A stretch of 41,614 nucleotides of DNA, taken from positions 1 to 41,614 of the forward strand of contig JAJXHK010000016.1 in assembly GCA_021639365.1 (NCBI GenBank). Reading direction: 5' to 3'. A program made the position numbers and the translations under genes. Positions within the stretch are counted from its first letter, which is position 1; every line of letters starts with the position of its first letter. Source of the stretch: Collinsella aerofaciens. GTDB taxonomy: Bacteria > Actinomycetota > Coriobacteriia > Coriobacteriales > Coriobacteriaceae. A model generated the notes under the pieces. It made no database searches, was not told the origin of the DNA, and worked only from the letters and a program-made list of their open reading frames with translations. Of the stretch, positions 1 through 10,052 are shown piece by piece.

Positions 1-1
1 A

Positions 2-67
2 AAGATCAAGTCGTCCTCGCAGACGCTCAAGCAGGAATACCTCGATACATACGAGCGAGGTGAATGA
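2..67 (+). CDS. C-terminal end of an unidentified CDS (cut by window edge)
   Basis: An open frame enters from the left edge and stops at a TGA at 65-67, giving a 21-residue tail rich in Lys, Gln and Glu that ends in LDTYERGE. It is too short to assign. The stop lies one base before the ATG of the secreted-protein gene at 69, and the AGCGAGG serving that ATG lies inside this frame. The two genes are therefore probably translationally coupled and co-transcribed. Frame 1 is also open to a stop at 61-63, but its codons look less natural. Confidence 0.4.
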   Translation, partial: KIKSSSQTLKQEYLDTYERGE

Positions 68-68
68 C

Positions 69-413
69 ATGAAACTATTTGAACAGCTGAAGTCCAATGC
101 GTCGCGCATGGCTGTCTACGCCATCCTCGTGGCAACGGCTTTATGCGGAATCGCGGCACCCGTCTATGCGCTCAACGGGGAGAAAGGCGATGTCGAACCC
201 GCGTACATGGCTTCGACGGTTAAGGACCGGTACAAAGCCTTCTCTGGAGACACGTTTTACGTAGCAGAGTACGACACGACCTACCGTCAGCTTCGCTACA
301 ACAAGGGCTACGACTATCTAGGCGCAGAGGCAATCAGCTATACGTCGGGTTGGTACCGCTCCAGCTATGGACACATAACCCAGTTCAAGTGTAACTACCG
401 TGTGTACAACTAA
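69..413 (+). CDS. Small secreted Tyr-rich protein, unknown function
   Basis: This 114-residue protein starts at ATG 69, with the purine-rich GCGAGG upstream. A GTG at 60 would add three residues and is less likely. Residues 1-34 form a classical signal peptide: basic start, a hydrophobic stretch around 15-31, and a PVYA cleavage site. The predicted mature part is about 80 residues with 13 tyrosines, one cysteine and clusters such as SGWYRSSYGH near the C-terminus. I do not recognise a family. The size, secretion signal and coupling to an upstream gene would suit a secreted peptide such as a bacteriocin-like or envelope protein, but no diagnostic motif is visible. A strong terminator follows directly, so it is the last gene of its operon. 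Confidence 0.65.
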   Translation: MKLFEQLKSNASRMAVYAILVATALCGIAAPVYALNGEKGDVEPAYMASTVKDRYKAFSGDTFYVAEYDTTYRQLRYNKGYDYLGAEAISYTSGWYRSSYGHITQFKCNYRVYN

Positions 414-428
414 AGCAACCGGCCGGGA

Positions 429-463
429 CGAGGGGTGACGCAAAAGCGTCGCCCCTCGTTTTT
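429..463 (+). terminator. Rho-independent terminator of the secreted-protein operon
   Basis: A 13-bp stem (CGAGGGGTGACGC pairing with GCGTCGCCCCTCG, one G-U pair) has an AAAA loop and is followed by five T residues. It lies 15 bases after the stop codon. Confidence 0.9.
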
Positions 464-472
464 AACCATGTC

Positions 473-491
473 AACTGAACCTAGTTCAGTT
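473..491. promoter_or_regulatory. Perfect 8-bp inverted repeat, possible operator
   Basis: AACTGAAC, three bases, then GTTCAGTT form a perfect dyad just after the terminator. It is too AT-rich and short to be a terminator and has no T-tract. It resembles a repressor site but no adjacent promoter is evident. Confidence 0.25.
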
Positions 492-555
492 TGGTTGATT
501 TCCGATCTCAGCCGAACACATTGAGCGGAAAGGCCGTTCCCGCAGTCAGTCGAAC

Positions 556-594
556 GTCCCCGGGGCCCTTCTCAGGCCCCGGGGACGGCATTTT
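556..594 (+). terminator. GC-rich 12-bp hairpin before rpmE
   Basis: GTCCCCGGGGCC and GGCCCCGGGGAC pair perfectly around a 7-base loop, followed by GGCATTTT. The stem is very strong but the T-tract is short and displaced. It may be a second terminator insulating rpmE, or an RNA processing or repeat element. Confidence 0.45.
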
Positions 595-667
595 CCCAGT
601 TGAAGGAACGGTGGAGATGTGTTTCGATGGGTCAGATTCGTGTCGTTCCGAAAAGACCGTGAACCTT

Positions 668-696
668 TTGTGGGACGCTCGGCGCCGTGGTACCAT
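668..696 (+). promoter_or_regulatory. Probable rpmE promoter
   Basis: TTGTGG at 668-673 and TACCAT at 691-696 are separated by 17 bp, fitting a housekeeping sigma-70 promoter. Transcription would start near 703, leaving a leader of about 75 nt that contains two hairpins. Confidence 0.5.
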
Positions 697-709
697 AGTC
701 GAGTTTGTT

Positions 710-758
710 GTCTTGGTCGGAAACCAAGACGCCTTATGCGCTGATCGGTAACCAGCGC
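710..758 (+). promoter_or_regulatory. Tandem hairpins in the rpmE leader
   Basis: Two stems lie in the 5' leader: GTCTTGGT/ACCAAGAC (710-730) and GCGCTG/CAGCGC (738-758). The second ends 9 bases before the AAGGAG ribosome binding site at 768-773. Structured leaders are common autoregulatory devices of ribosomal protein genes, so this could be an L31-binding or attenuating leader; that role is inferred. Confidence 0.4.
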
Positions 759-780
759 CTGACTAATAAGGAGTCCTACC

Positions 781-1206
781 ATGAAGCAGGGTATCCATCC
801 CCAGTATGTCGAGTGCACGGTGACGTGCTCCTGCGGCAACACCTTCAAGACGCACGCTACCGTGTCCGAGATGAAGGTCGAGCTTTGCAACGAGTGCCAC
901 CCGTTCTACACCGGCCAGCAGAAGTTCGTCGACACCGGTGGACGCGTCCAGCGCTTCGCCGACAAGTTCGGTGGCGCCGCTGCCGCCCAGCTCAAGAAGG
1001 CCGAGGAGGCCAAGGCTGCCAAGGCCGCCAAGGCTGCTGAGGCCGAGGCCGCTCGTAAGGCCGCCGCTGAGGCTAAGGCTGCCGAGAAGGCCAAGCGTGC
1101 TGCTAAGTTTGCCGAGGAGGCTGCCAAGCAGGCCGCCGAGGCTCCCGCAGAGGCTCCCGTCGAGGAGGCCGCTGCCGAGGCCGAGACCACCGAGGCTGCT
1201 GAGTAA
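781..1206 (+). CDS. rpmE: 50S ribosomal protein bL31, zinc-binding form with a long Ala/Lys/Glu tail
   Basis: This 141-residue protein starts with MKQGIHPQY, typical of bL31, and has the zinc-ribbon cysteines C16, C18, C36 and C39 of the C+ form. The bL31 core ends around residue 70 (GGRVQRFADKFG). Normal bL31 proteins are 65-90 residues. The remaining 70 residues are almost only Ala, Lys, Glu and Arg, ending in an acidic EAPVEEAAAEAETTEAAE stretch. This probably forms a charged helix followed by a flexible acidic tail. Such low-complexity tails occur on several ribosomal proteins of Actinobacteria; its role is unknown. The start has an excellent AAGGAG at 768-773. The gene stands alone between a promoter and a terminator, and rho, a common neighbour of rpmE, is not in the window. 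Confidence 0.93.
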   Translation: MKQGIHPQYVECTVTCSCGNTFKTHATVSEMKVELCNECHPFYTGQQKFVDTGGRVQRFADKFGGAAAAQLKKAEEAKAAKAAKAAEAEAARKAAAEAKAAEKAKRAAKFAEEAAKQAAEAPAEAPVEEAAAEAETTEAAE

Positions 1207-1243
1207 ATAGCTCGCCGCGGAATCACTCGCATTCATGGCATGA

Positions 1244-1283
1244 GGGCCGTGCATCCATTTGGGTGCGCGGCCCTTTTCTTTTT
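1244..1283 (+). terminator. Rho-independent terminator of rpmE
   Basis: GGGCCGTGCATCC pairs with GGGTGCGCGGCCC around an ATTT loop (two G-U pairs), followed by TTTTCTTTTT. The inner part GCATCC-NTTT-GGGTGC recurs in the hairpin at 5598-5617. Confidence 0.9.
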
Positions 1284-1347
1284 ATTGGTGCAAGCTAACC
1301 TGTCCCCGTGGCACCAAATGGCAGAGAGACGACGTTTGCTCAGATAA

Positions 1348-1384
1348 AACTTGCCAAAATAAACCTGTCCCATTGTGGCAGGTT
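1348..1384. repeat. 37-bp palindromic intergenic repeat, copy 1
   Basis: This 37-bp unit begins AACTTGCCA and ends TGGCAGGTT, which pair as a 9-bp stem, with ATAAACCTGTCCC in the loop. A second copy at 22386-22422 is the same length and identical at about 33 of 37 positions. A partial third version (AACCTGTCCCCGTGGCACC) lies just upstream near 1298. It lies in the rpmE-secA gap. Confidence 0.75.
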
Positions 1385-1513
1385 GGTCATAGTTATTACG
1401 TGGCGGTCGAGGTCGACCGTATAGGCCGCGCCTTGTTTGGCTAAAGTACAATCATCTGTGTTTAACTCGCCCGCAGCTGCACGGCGTGGGCGATGGCCAA
1501 AAAGGAAAACCAC

Positions 1514-4320
<2,807 letters not shown>

Positions 4321-4321
<1 letters not shown>

Positions 4322-5469
4322 TGGCTGAGGCTTTAGAGGTAACGCCCGCCGAGCTGGACGCGTTTGCGGACCGGCTCGGCGAGGTCGAGTCGTATCTCCA
4401 CTTGGACGAAAAGCGCACGCGCGTGACCGAGCTCGAGGCCAAAAGCGTGGCCCCCGGCTTTTGGGATGACGCCGACGCCGCCCGTGCCACCATGGAGGAA
4501 ATCGCGCGCACCAAGGAAGATATCGCTGCCGTGGACAACGCGCGCGGCGAGCTTTCCGATGCCCGCGCCGCGCTGGAGCTTGCCGAGGAGATGGGGGATG
4601 ACCCCGATGCCGCCGCCCTTCGCGAGGAGGCTACAGCCACGACTGAGCGCCTGGCCCGTGCCATCGATGAGCTTGAGCTTTCGAGCTGGTTTACCGGTGA
4701 GTTCGATCACGGCGATGCCATTGTGACCATCAAGCCCGGACAGGGTGGCCTGGAGGCCCAGGACTGGACCTTCATGCTCTTTAAGATGTACATGAAGTAC
4801 TGCCAGCGTCGCGGCTGGAAGGTCACGATTAACGACTGCCCCGCTGCCGAGGTTATCGGCATCGACCGCGCGACCTTTACCGTCGAGGGCAAGGACGCAT
4901 TTGGCATGCTGCGCGCCGAGGCCGGCGTCCACCGCTTGGTGCGCATTAGCCCCACCGACGACAAGAAGCGCCGCCAGACCACGTTCGCTGGCGTCGAGGT
5001 CATCCCCGTGCTACCCGATGATATCGACATCGAGATCAGTCCCGATGACATCCGCGTGGACGTGTACCACGCGAGCGGCCCGGGCGGTCAGGGCGTCAAC
5101 ACCACCGATTCCGCCGTGCGCGTGACGCATTTTCCCAGCGGCATTGTGGTTACCTGCCAAAACGAGCGTAGCCAGATCCAGAACAAGGCCGCGTGCATGC
5201 AGATCCTCAAGGCTCGCCTGTACGAGATTGAGCTCGAGAAGCGTGCCGAGGCGCTCGATGAGATTCGCGGACCCAAGACCACGATCGGTTTTGGCAACCA
5301 GATTCGCAGCTACGTGCTCTACCCGTACCAGATGGTCAAGGATCTGCGTTCGGGCGTGGAGACCAGCAATGTCGAGGCCGTTCTTGACGATGGCGACCTG
5401 GACCCGTTTGTTATTGGCTACCATCGCTGGGCCACTGGTAATGCCGACGCGGAGACCCCATCTGCATAA
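4321..5469 (+). CDS. prfB: Peptide chain release factor 2
   Basis: RF2 recognises UGA and UAA stop codons and triggers peptide release. The 382-residue protein carries the catalytic GGQ at 255-257 (SGPGGQGVN) and the RF2 signature QGGLEAQDW. The usual anticodon-like SPF tripeptide reads S210-P211-T212 here. Many bacterial prfB genes need a programmed +1 frameshift at an in-frame UGA near codon 26. This gene is one uninterrupted frame, and the equivalent place reads YLHLDEKR with TTG GAC, so that autoregulation is absent. The ATG overlaps the secA stop by one base, the common secA-prfB order. An RF2 call is favoured over RF1, which has a PxT motif in another context, by the surrounding sequence and the secA linkage. 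Confidence 0.95.
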
Positions 5470-5495
5470 ACCGCCCGTTTTATGTGGAAATGGAT

Positions 5496-5556
5496 AAAAC
5501 CCTCCGAGCAGGGTGGTTTTGTATCCAAAGCAAACCCTGCGCAGGGGTGGTTTTTG
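5496..5556 (+). terminator. Tandem terminators after prfB
   Basis: Two similar hairpins follow prfB: AAAACCCT..AGGGTGGTTTT (5496-5520) and AAACCCTGC/GCAGGGGTGGTTTTT (5532-5555). Both have bulged stems and T-rich 3' arms. They look like a duplicated terminator. Confidence 0.7.
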
Positions 5557-5597
5557 TTCGGCGAATCGGTAGAATCGAATACAGCAAGAAGTTCGAA

Positions 5598-5623
5598 GCG
5601 CATCCGTTTGGGTGCGCTTTTTT
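5598..5623 (+). terminator. Terminator hairpin in the leader of the YitT gene (possible attenuator)
   Basis: GCGCATCC and GGGTGCGC pair around GTTT and are followed directly by six T residues. The AGGGAGG ribosome site begins two bases later and the ATG is at 5636, so no promoter fits between them. Transcripts reaching the gene must pass this terminator. A TAGAAT at 5570-5575 is a candidate -10 upstream of it, though its -35 is poor. Confidence 0.6.
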
Positions 5624-5635
5624 GAGGGAGGCAGC

Positions 5636-6526
5636 ATGGCATATCGTCTGGACATCAAGCGCATTCTTTCGATGAACTTCTTTCACGATCTGCCCCAGAT
5701 TATGTTGGGGTGCGCCTTGGCCGCCATCGCGACCGACCTGTTTTTGATTCCCAACGGCCTTGCCGCCGGTGGCGTTACGGGCCTTGCCACCATTATCCAG
5801 GCGGTCGGCGCATCGCGTGGCCTATCGCTTCCCGTTGGTATTCAGACGATCGTGATGAACGCCTTGCTGTTGTTGGTCGTTATGCGCGAGGGCGGCATGT
5901 TCTACGTGGTGCAGACGGCGACGGGCTTTGTGCTGCTGGGCTTCTTTACCGACCTGTTCGCTCCGTTTGTGGCGCCGCTGGCACATGCCGATCTGATGCT
6001 GCCCGCTATGTGGGGCGGCATTATTACGGGCATTGGTTACGGCATGGTGCTGCATGCCGGCGCCAACACCGGCGGCTCGGACACGATTGGCCAAATCATC
6101 TCGCGTAATACCTCGCTGCCCGTGGGCTCGACCGTCATGGCGATCGATGTTGCCGTATGCGCGCTGTCGGCTCCGGTCTTTTCAATCGAAAATGCACTAT
6201 ATGCAGGCCTTTCGATGGTCATTAGCGGCTACGTGATCGATGCGGTGGTCGATGGCGGCAATAAGCGTCGTATGGTACTCATCATCTCGGACAATTTCCC
6301 CGATATCGCGGCCGACATCATGTATGGTCTGGGCCGCGGCTGCACCAAATTAAAGGCGACCGGCATGTATTCGGGCGCCGAGAAGCCGGTGATCATGGTC
6401 ATCGTGAGCCGTCGCGAGCTCAATACGCTCAAGACCATTGTGCGCGAGCGCGATCCTCATGCCATCGTGACGGTTGCCGACGTTACGGAAACCTTCGGTG
6501 AGGGCTTCAAGGACATTAACGCGTAG
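5636..6526 (+). CDS. YitT family membrane protein with C-terminal DUF2179 domain
   Basis: This 296-residue protein starts at ATG 5636 behind AGGGAGG; a GTG at 5612 lies inside a terminator stem and is rejected. About five to six hydrophobic helices fill residues 15-210, with a Gly-rich FLIPNGLAAGGVTGLA stretch and NTGGSDTIGQ that are characteristic of YitT proteins. A soluble domain of about 80 residues follows (VLIISDNFPDIAADI ... REPHAIVTVADV-like), the DUF2179 module. YitT proteins have been suggested as transporters but the substrate is unsettled. The gene stands alone; its leader contains a terminator-like hairpin that may control it. Confidence 0.88.
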   Translation: MAYRLDIKRILSMNFFHDLPQIMLGCALAAIATDLFLIPNGLAAGGVTGLATIIQAVGASRGLSLPVGIQTIVMNALLLLVVMREGGMFYVVQTATGFVLLGFFTDLFAPFVAPLAHADLMLPAMWGGIITGIGYGMVLHAGANTGGSDTIGQIISRNTSLPVGSTVMAIDVAVCALSAPVFSIENALYAGLSMVISGYVIDAVVDGGNKRRMVLIISDNFPDIAADIMYGLGRGCTKLKATGMYSGAEKPVIMVIVSRRELNTLKTIVRERDPHAIVTVADVTETFGEGFKDINA

Positions 6527-6734
6527 GGCCGACCGCGTCCCATCCAAAAGACGTTCACATTGATAAACCGTTTCATCAGCGGTTCTGCCTGCTCAATTGC
6601 TCAAAAAATGATAAAAAGTCTGGTAAAGCCATCAGTTTCCAGCATAATGAAGGACGTACGTGCATCGCGGCTGGGTTGGGATTACCTTTCCGTGCCGTGC
6701 GCATCTTGTCTAAAGAGGATGAAAGGAAGGCACA

Positions 6735-7565
6735 ATGAGCGACGAAGAGCTCAAAAAGGTTGCCAACGAGGTAAGGAAGGGCATCGTCACCGGCGTGCAC
6801 GCTGCCAAGTCCGGCCATCCGGGCGGTTCGCTCGGCGCTGCCGACATCATGACCTATCTGTACTTTGAGGAAATGAACGTCGACCCGGCCGATCCCCGCA
6901 AGGCCGACCGCGATCGCTTTGTGCTTTCTAAGGGCCACTGTGCGCCTGGTCTGTACGCTGTGCTCGCCGAGCGCGGGTTCTTCCCCAAGGAGGATCTTGA
7001 GACGCTGCGCCACATCGGCAGCCACCTGCAGGGCCATCCCAACATGAACGACACTCCGGGCGTTGACATGTCCACCGGTTCGCTCGGCCAGGGCATCTCC
7101 GCCGCCGTGGGCATGGCCGTTGCCGCCAAGCACTGGGGCGACGACTATCGCACCTACGCCCTGCTGGGCGATGGCGAGAGCGAGGAGGGCCAGGTCTGGG
7201 AGGCCGCCATGTTTGCCGGCAACCAGCAGCTCGACAACCTCTGCGTGGTCGTCGACCACAACGGCCTGCAGATCGACGGTCCCGTCGAGGAGGTCAACGA
7301 CCCCATGCCGCTCGCCGACAAGTTCCGCGCCTTCAAGTTCCATGTGGTGGAGCTCGCCGACGGCAACGACTTCGGCCAGATCCGCGCCGCCTTTGCCGAG
7401 GCTCGCGCCACCAAGGGGCAGCCGACCGCCATCATCGCCGAGACCGTGAAGGGCAGGGGCGTCTCCTTTATGGAGAACCAGGTTGGCTGGCACGGCAAGG
7501 CCCCCAACGATGAACAGTTCGAGCAGGCCATGGCGGAGCTCACGGCCGCCGGAGAGGAGCTCTAG
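6735..7565 (+). CDS. Transketolase, N-terminal (TPP-binding) subunit
   Basis: Transketolase moves two-carbon units between sugar phosphates in the non-oxidative pentose phosphate pathway. This 276-residue protein is the N-terminal half, a form separate from the C-terminal half in many anaerobes. It shows HAAKSGHPGGSLGAADI, the DRFVLSKGHCAPGLYA segment, and the thiamine pyrophosphate motif starting GDGESEEGQ and ending in a conserved Asn of DHNGLQ. An AAAGGAAGG ribosome site precedes ATG 6735. The second half follows one base after the stop, so the subunits are made together. The 208-nt upstream gap contains a short hairpin and AT-rich DNA but no convincing promoter. Confidence 0.95.
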   Translation: MSDEELKKVANEVRKGIVTGVHAAKSGHPGGSLGAADIMTYLYFEEMNVDPADPRKADRDRFVLSKGHCAPGLYAVLAERGFFPKEDLETLRHIGSHLQGHPNMNDTPGVDMSTGSLGQGISAAVGMAVAAKHWGDDYRTYALLGDGESEEGQVWEAAMFAGNQQLDNLCVVVDHNGLQIDGPVEEVNDPMPLADKFRAFKFHVVELADGNDFGQIRAAFAEARATKGQPTAIIAETVKGRGVSFMENQVGWHGKAPNDEQFEQAMAELTAAGEEL

Positions 7566-7566
7566 G

Positions 7567-8508
7567 ATGGCAGACGTCAAGAAAATCGCCACGCGCGTAA
7601 GCTACGGCGAGGCCCTCGTCGAGCTCGCCGCCGAGCACGACGACTTCGTGGTCCTCGACGCCGACCTGGCCGCCGCGACGCAGACCGGCAAGTTCAAGGC
7701 CGCCTGCCCCGACCGCTTCTTCGACGTGGGCATCGCCGAGAGCAACCTGATGGGCGTCGCCGCCGGCATCGCAACCACCGGGCGCACCGCCTTCGCGAGC
7801 ACCTTCGCCATGTTCGCCGCCGGCCGCGCCTTCGAGCAGGTCCGCAACTCCATCGGCTACCCGCACCTCAACGTCAAGATCGGCGCCACGCACGCCGGCA
7901 TCTCGGTGGGCGAGGACGGCGCCACGCACCAGTGCTGCGAGGATATCGCCCTGATGCGCGTCATCCCCGGCATGACCGTGATCGTTCCCGCCGACGACGT
8001 GGAGGCCCGCGCCGTGACGCGCGTCGCCTACGAGTGCGACGGCCCCGTCTACATGCGCTTCGCCCGCCTGGCCTCGCCGGTCATCAACGACCCCGAGACC
8101 TACAAGTTCGAGGTGGGCAAGGGCATCGTCATGCGCGAGGGCGCCGACGTGACCATCATCGCCTGCGGCCTGATGGTCGGCGAGGCCCTCGAGGCCGCCG
8201 AGCAGCTCGCTGCCGAGGGCATCGATGCCGAGGTCATCAACATGCACACCATCAAGCCCATCGACGCCGACCTGATCGTCAAGAGCGCTACCAAGACCGG
8301 TCACGTCGTGACCGTCGAGGAACACTCCGTGATCGGTGGCCTGGGCAGCGCCGTCGCCGACGTGCTCTGCGAGCAGTGCCCGACGCCGCTCAAGAAGATC
8401 GGCGTCAACGACACCTTCGGCGAGTCCGGCCCGGGTGCCGAGCTCCTGCACAAGTACGGCCTGGACGCCGCCAACATCGTGGCAACCACCAAGGAGTTCT
8501 TGGCGTAA
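7567..8508 (+). CDS. Transketolase, C-terminal subunit
   Basis: This 313-residue partner of the preceding gene starts at ATG 7567, one base after the N-subunit stop, with GGAGAGGAG overlapping the end of that gene. It contains the pyrimidine-binding domain (DADLAAATQTGKF, DVGIAESNLMGVAAG, FASTFAMFAAGRAFEQVR, THAGISVGEDGATHQ) and the C-terminal transketolase domain (EVINMHTIKPIDADLI, EEHSVIGGLGSAVADVL). The two subunits together equal one full transketolase. DXS is unlikely because it is a single chain. The first 700 bases use almost only G or C in third codon positions, more strictly than neighbours, which fits high expression. Confidence 0.95.
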   Translation: MADVKKIATRVSYGEALVELAAEHDDFVVLDADLAAATQTGKFKAACPDRFFDVGIAESNLMGVAAGIATTGRTAFASTFAMFAAGRAFEQVRNSIGYPHLNVKIGATHAGISVGEDGATHQCCEDIALMRVIPGMTVIVPADDVEARAVTRVAYECDGPVYMRFARLASPVINDPETYKFEVGKGIVMREGADVTIIACGLMVGEALEAAEQLAAEGIDAEVINMHTIKPIDADLIVKSATKTGHVVTVEEHSVIGGLGSAVADVLCEQCPTPLKKIGVNDTFGESGPGAELLHKYGLDAANIVATTKEFLA

Positions 8509-8561
8509 GGCGGTCTGCTTTGGCCTTAACTTGAGAGCCGCTTCCGCATTGGGCAATGAAC

Positions 8562-8604
8562 AAGCCGGGGCGCCTTCCATATGGAGGGCACTCCGGCTTT
8601 GTGT
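8562..8604 (+). terminator. Terminator of the transketolase operon
   Basis: AAGCCGG..TCCGGCTTT forms the outer stem and GCCTTCC-ATA-TGGAGGGC the inner stem of a long interrupted hairpin 55 bases after the stop, with a short T-rich end. Confidence 0.7.
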
Positions 8605-8796
8605 TTGGAGACGGCAGGGAAAGAAGCTAGAGAGGTTTTACGGTCGGGGCCAGGGCGCAGTTGCGCAACATTCAGCCCTAAACCCTAACAGCCAGAGGCG
8701 AATCGGAGAGGATTTCGCCCTGAAATGCGATGGCATGCATCCACTCGAAGGCTCGCTGATTCACGCATCCTTGGCGGCAACGGCCCTCCTTGACAT

Positions 8797-8813
8797 CATC
8801 AGGCAACCTGATG
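8797..8813 (-). terminator. Hairpin at the 3' end of the ABC permease gene
   Basis: CATCAGG-CAA-CCTGATG pairs perfectly and overlaps the permease stop codon. On the minus strand no long T-tract follows, so termination here is uncertain. The 190 bases between 8605 and 8796 hold nothing else I can identify. Confidence 0.35.
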
Positions 8814-10052
8814 GCGTTTGAACGTCCTTATCGCGAGAGCAATGCCCGTCGCGAAAAGCAGGAGGTAGAAAGCGGCGAGGAACACGGGCAGCTCGACCAC
8901 GACAGGGCCTATGGCATACGAGACCATGCCGAAGAGGTTGAGGGGGTTCAGTGCGTCGTAGGGGAACAGGTAGATGATGCGGTTCGCGATGCTGCTCGTC
9001 ATCGTCGGCACGAAGATCGGAATCAAGATGAGAGCGACGCCGACTGCGAGGATTCCCATGGGGCTGTCTATCTTGGCTGACAGTGCGAGCACTATCCCAA
9101 GGAGGGCGAGGGTTGCGAGATACCCGACGAGGCAGCATATGAGGGCGGCGGCTGACAGGCTTATGCCGTAGGTGCATGTGATGTTGTAGATCTGGATGGG
9201 TAGACCTGCGCCGTCGGCTCCGTAGAAGACGAGCGTTATTGCCAGGAAGACGAGTGTGAAGACCCAGTATATGGCGCTTGCCGCGATCATAGAGGCCGCC
9301 GCCTTCGCGCGCCCGAGCCTTGATTTGCCGAACTTGGTGGACAGCAGGATGGCGTCGGTTTTGGCCCGGTACTCCCCGTTGAACACCGATGCGCACGTTA
9401 TCACGACTGCGAGCATCGCGAATATGAGGAACTGGGCGAGGTTGAGGAAGTCCTCCCATCCTCCTGCGTATCCGTACTCGATGGGCGTTTGCATGCCTTG
9501 CGCCCTCTCGCTCCAGAACGCCCTCTCATCGTCGTTGTACGAGAGGGCCCCGTTCGCGTCGAGCCCGGAGGCTATCTTCGAGCGGACTCGCCCGTAGAGG
9601 TCGACGGTGCCAGTCGTGTCGATAGCGGCTGCCGCGGACACGGGCATCTGGTAGCCTTGCATCCAAGGGCTTGTCAGCAGCGCCATGAGGGCGCCGTTCT
9701 TCGCGCTGAACTCCCAGTACTCGTTCGCCTTCTCCCCGTAGGGCTTCCTGTCCGTCCTGTACTCTTCCTTGACCTCGCCGTCCGGACCGACGAACTCCTT
9801 GAACTCGCGGAGCGCCTCGGTGGCCTCCTCGTCGGTGATGGGGCCTGCGAGCGCTTCCGTGTTTGCCTTTATCTGGGCGATGGCGGCAGTGCCTTCGAAT
9901 TCGGTGCCCATCTCCTTGGGGTCGAGGGCGTACTGGGACGTTATGTTGAAGAAGGCTATGACCGCGACCAGCGCCAGGACGGCCGCTATGGAAACCTGCG
10001 AAACGCGCCTTGAGAGCATCTTCTTGAGCTCGTATCTGATGAGGCTACCCAC
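8799..10052 (-). CDS. ABC-2 type transporter permease
   Basis: This 417-residue membrane protein starts at GTG 10052, chosen because AAAGGAG lies 6 bases upstream. A helix at residues 20-38 is followed by an extracytoplasmic region of about 170 residues, and then five or six helices from about residue 215 to the end (FLNLAQFLIFAMLAVVITCA, ASAIYWVFTLVFLAITLVFY and so on). This one-helix, large-loop, helix-cluster plan is typical of ABC-2 permeases. Its first 8 bases overlap the end of the ATPase gene, so the two proteins are translated as a pair. The substrate is unknown; systems like this export peptides, antibiotics or lipids. Confidence 0.85.
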   Translation of the reverse strand: MGSLIRYELKKMLSRRVSQVSIAAVLALVAVIAFFNITSQYALDPKEMGTEFEGTAAIAQIKANTEALAGPITDEEATEALREFKEFVGPDGEVKEEYRTDRKPYGEKANEYWEFSAKNGALMALLTSPWMQGYQMPVSAAAAIDTTGTVDLYGRVRSKIASGLDANGALSYNDDERAFWSERAQGMQTPIEYGYAGGWEDFLNLAQFLIFAMLAVVITCASVFNGEYRAKTDAILLSTKFGKSRLGRAKAAASMIAASAIYWVFTLVFLAITLVFYGADGAGLPIQIYNITCTYGISLSAAALICCLVGYLATLALLGIVLALSAKIDSPMGILAVGVALILIPIFVPTMTSSIANRIIYLFPYDALNPLNLFGMVSYAIGPVVVELPVFLAAFYLLLFATGIALAIRTFKRHQVA

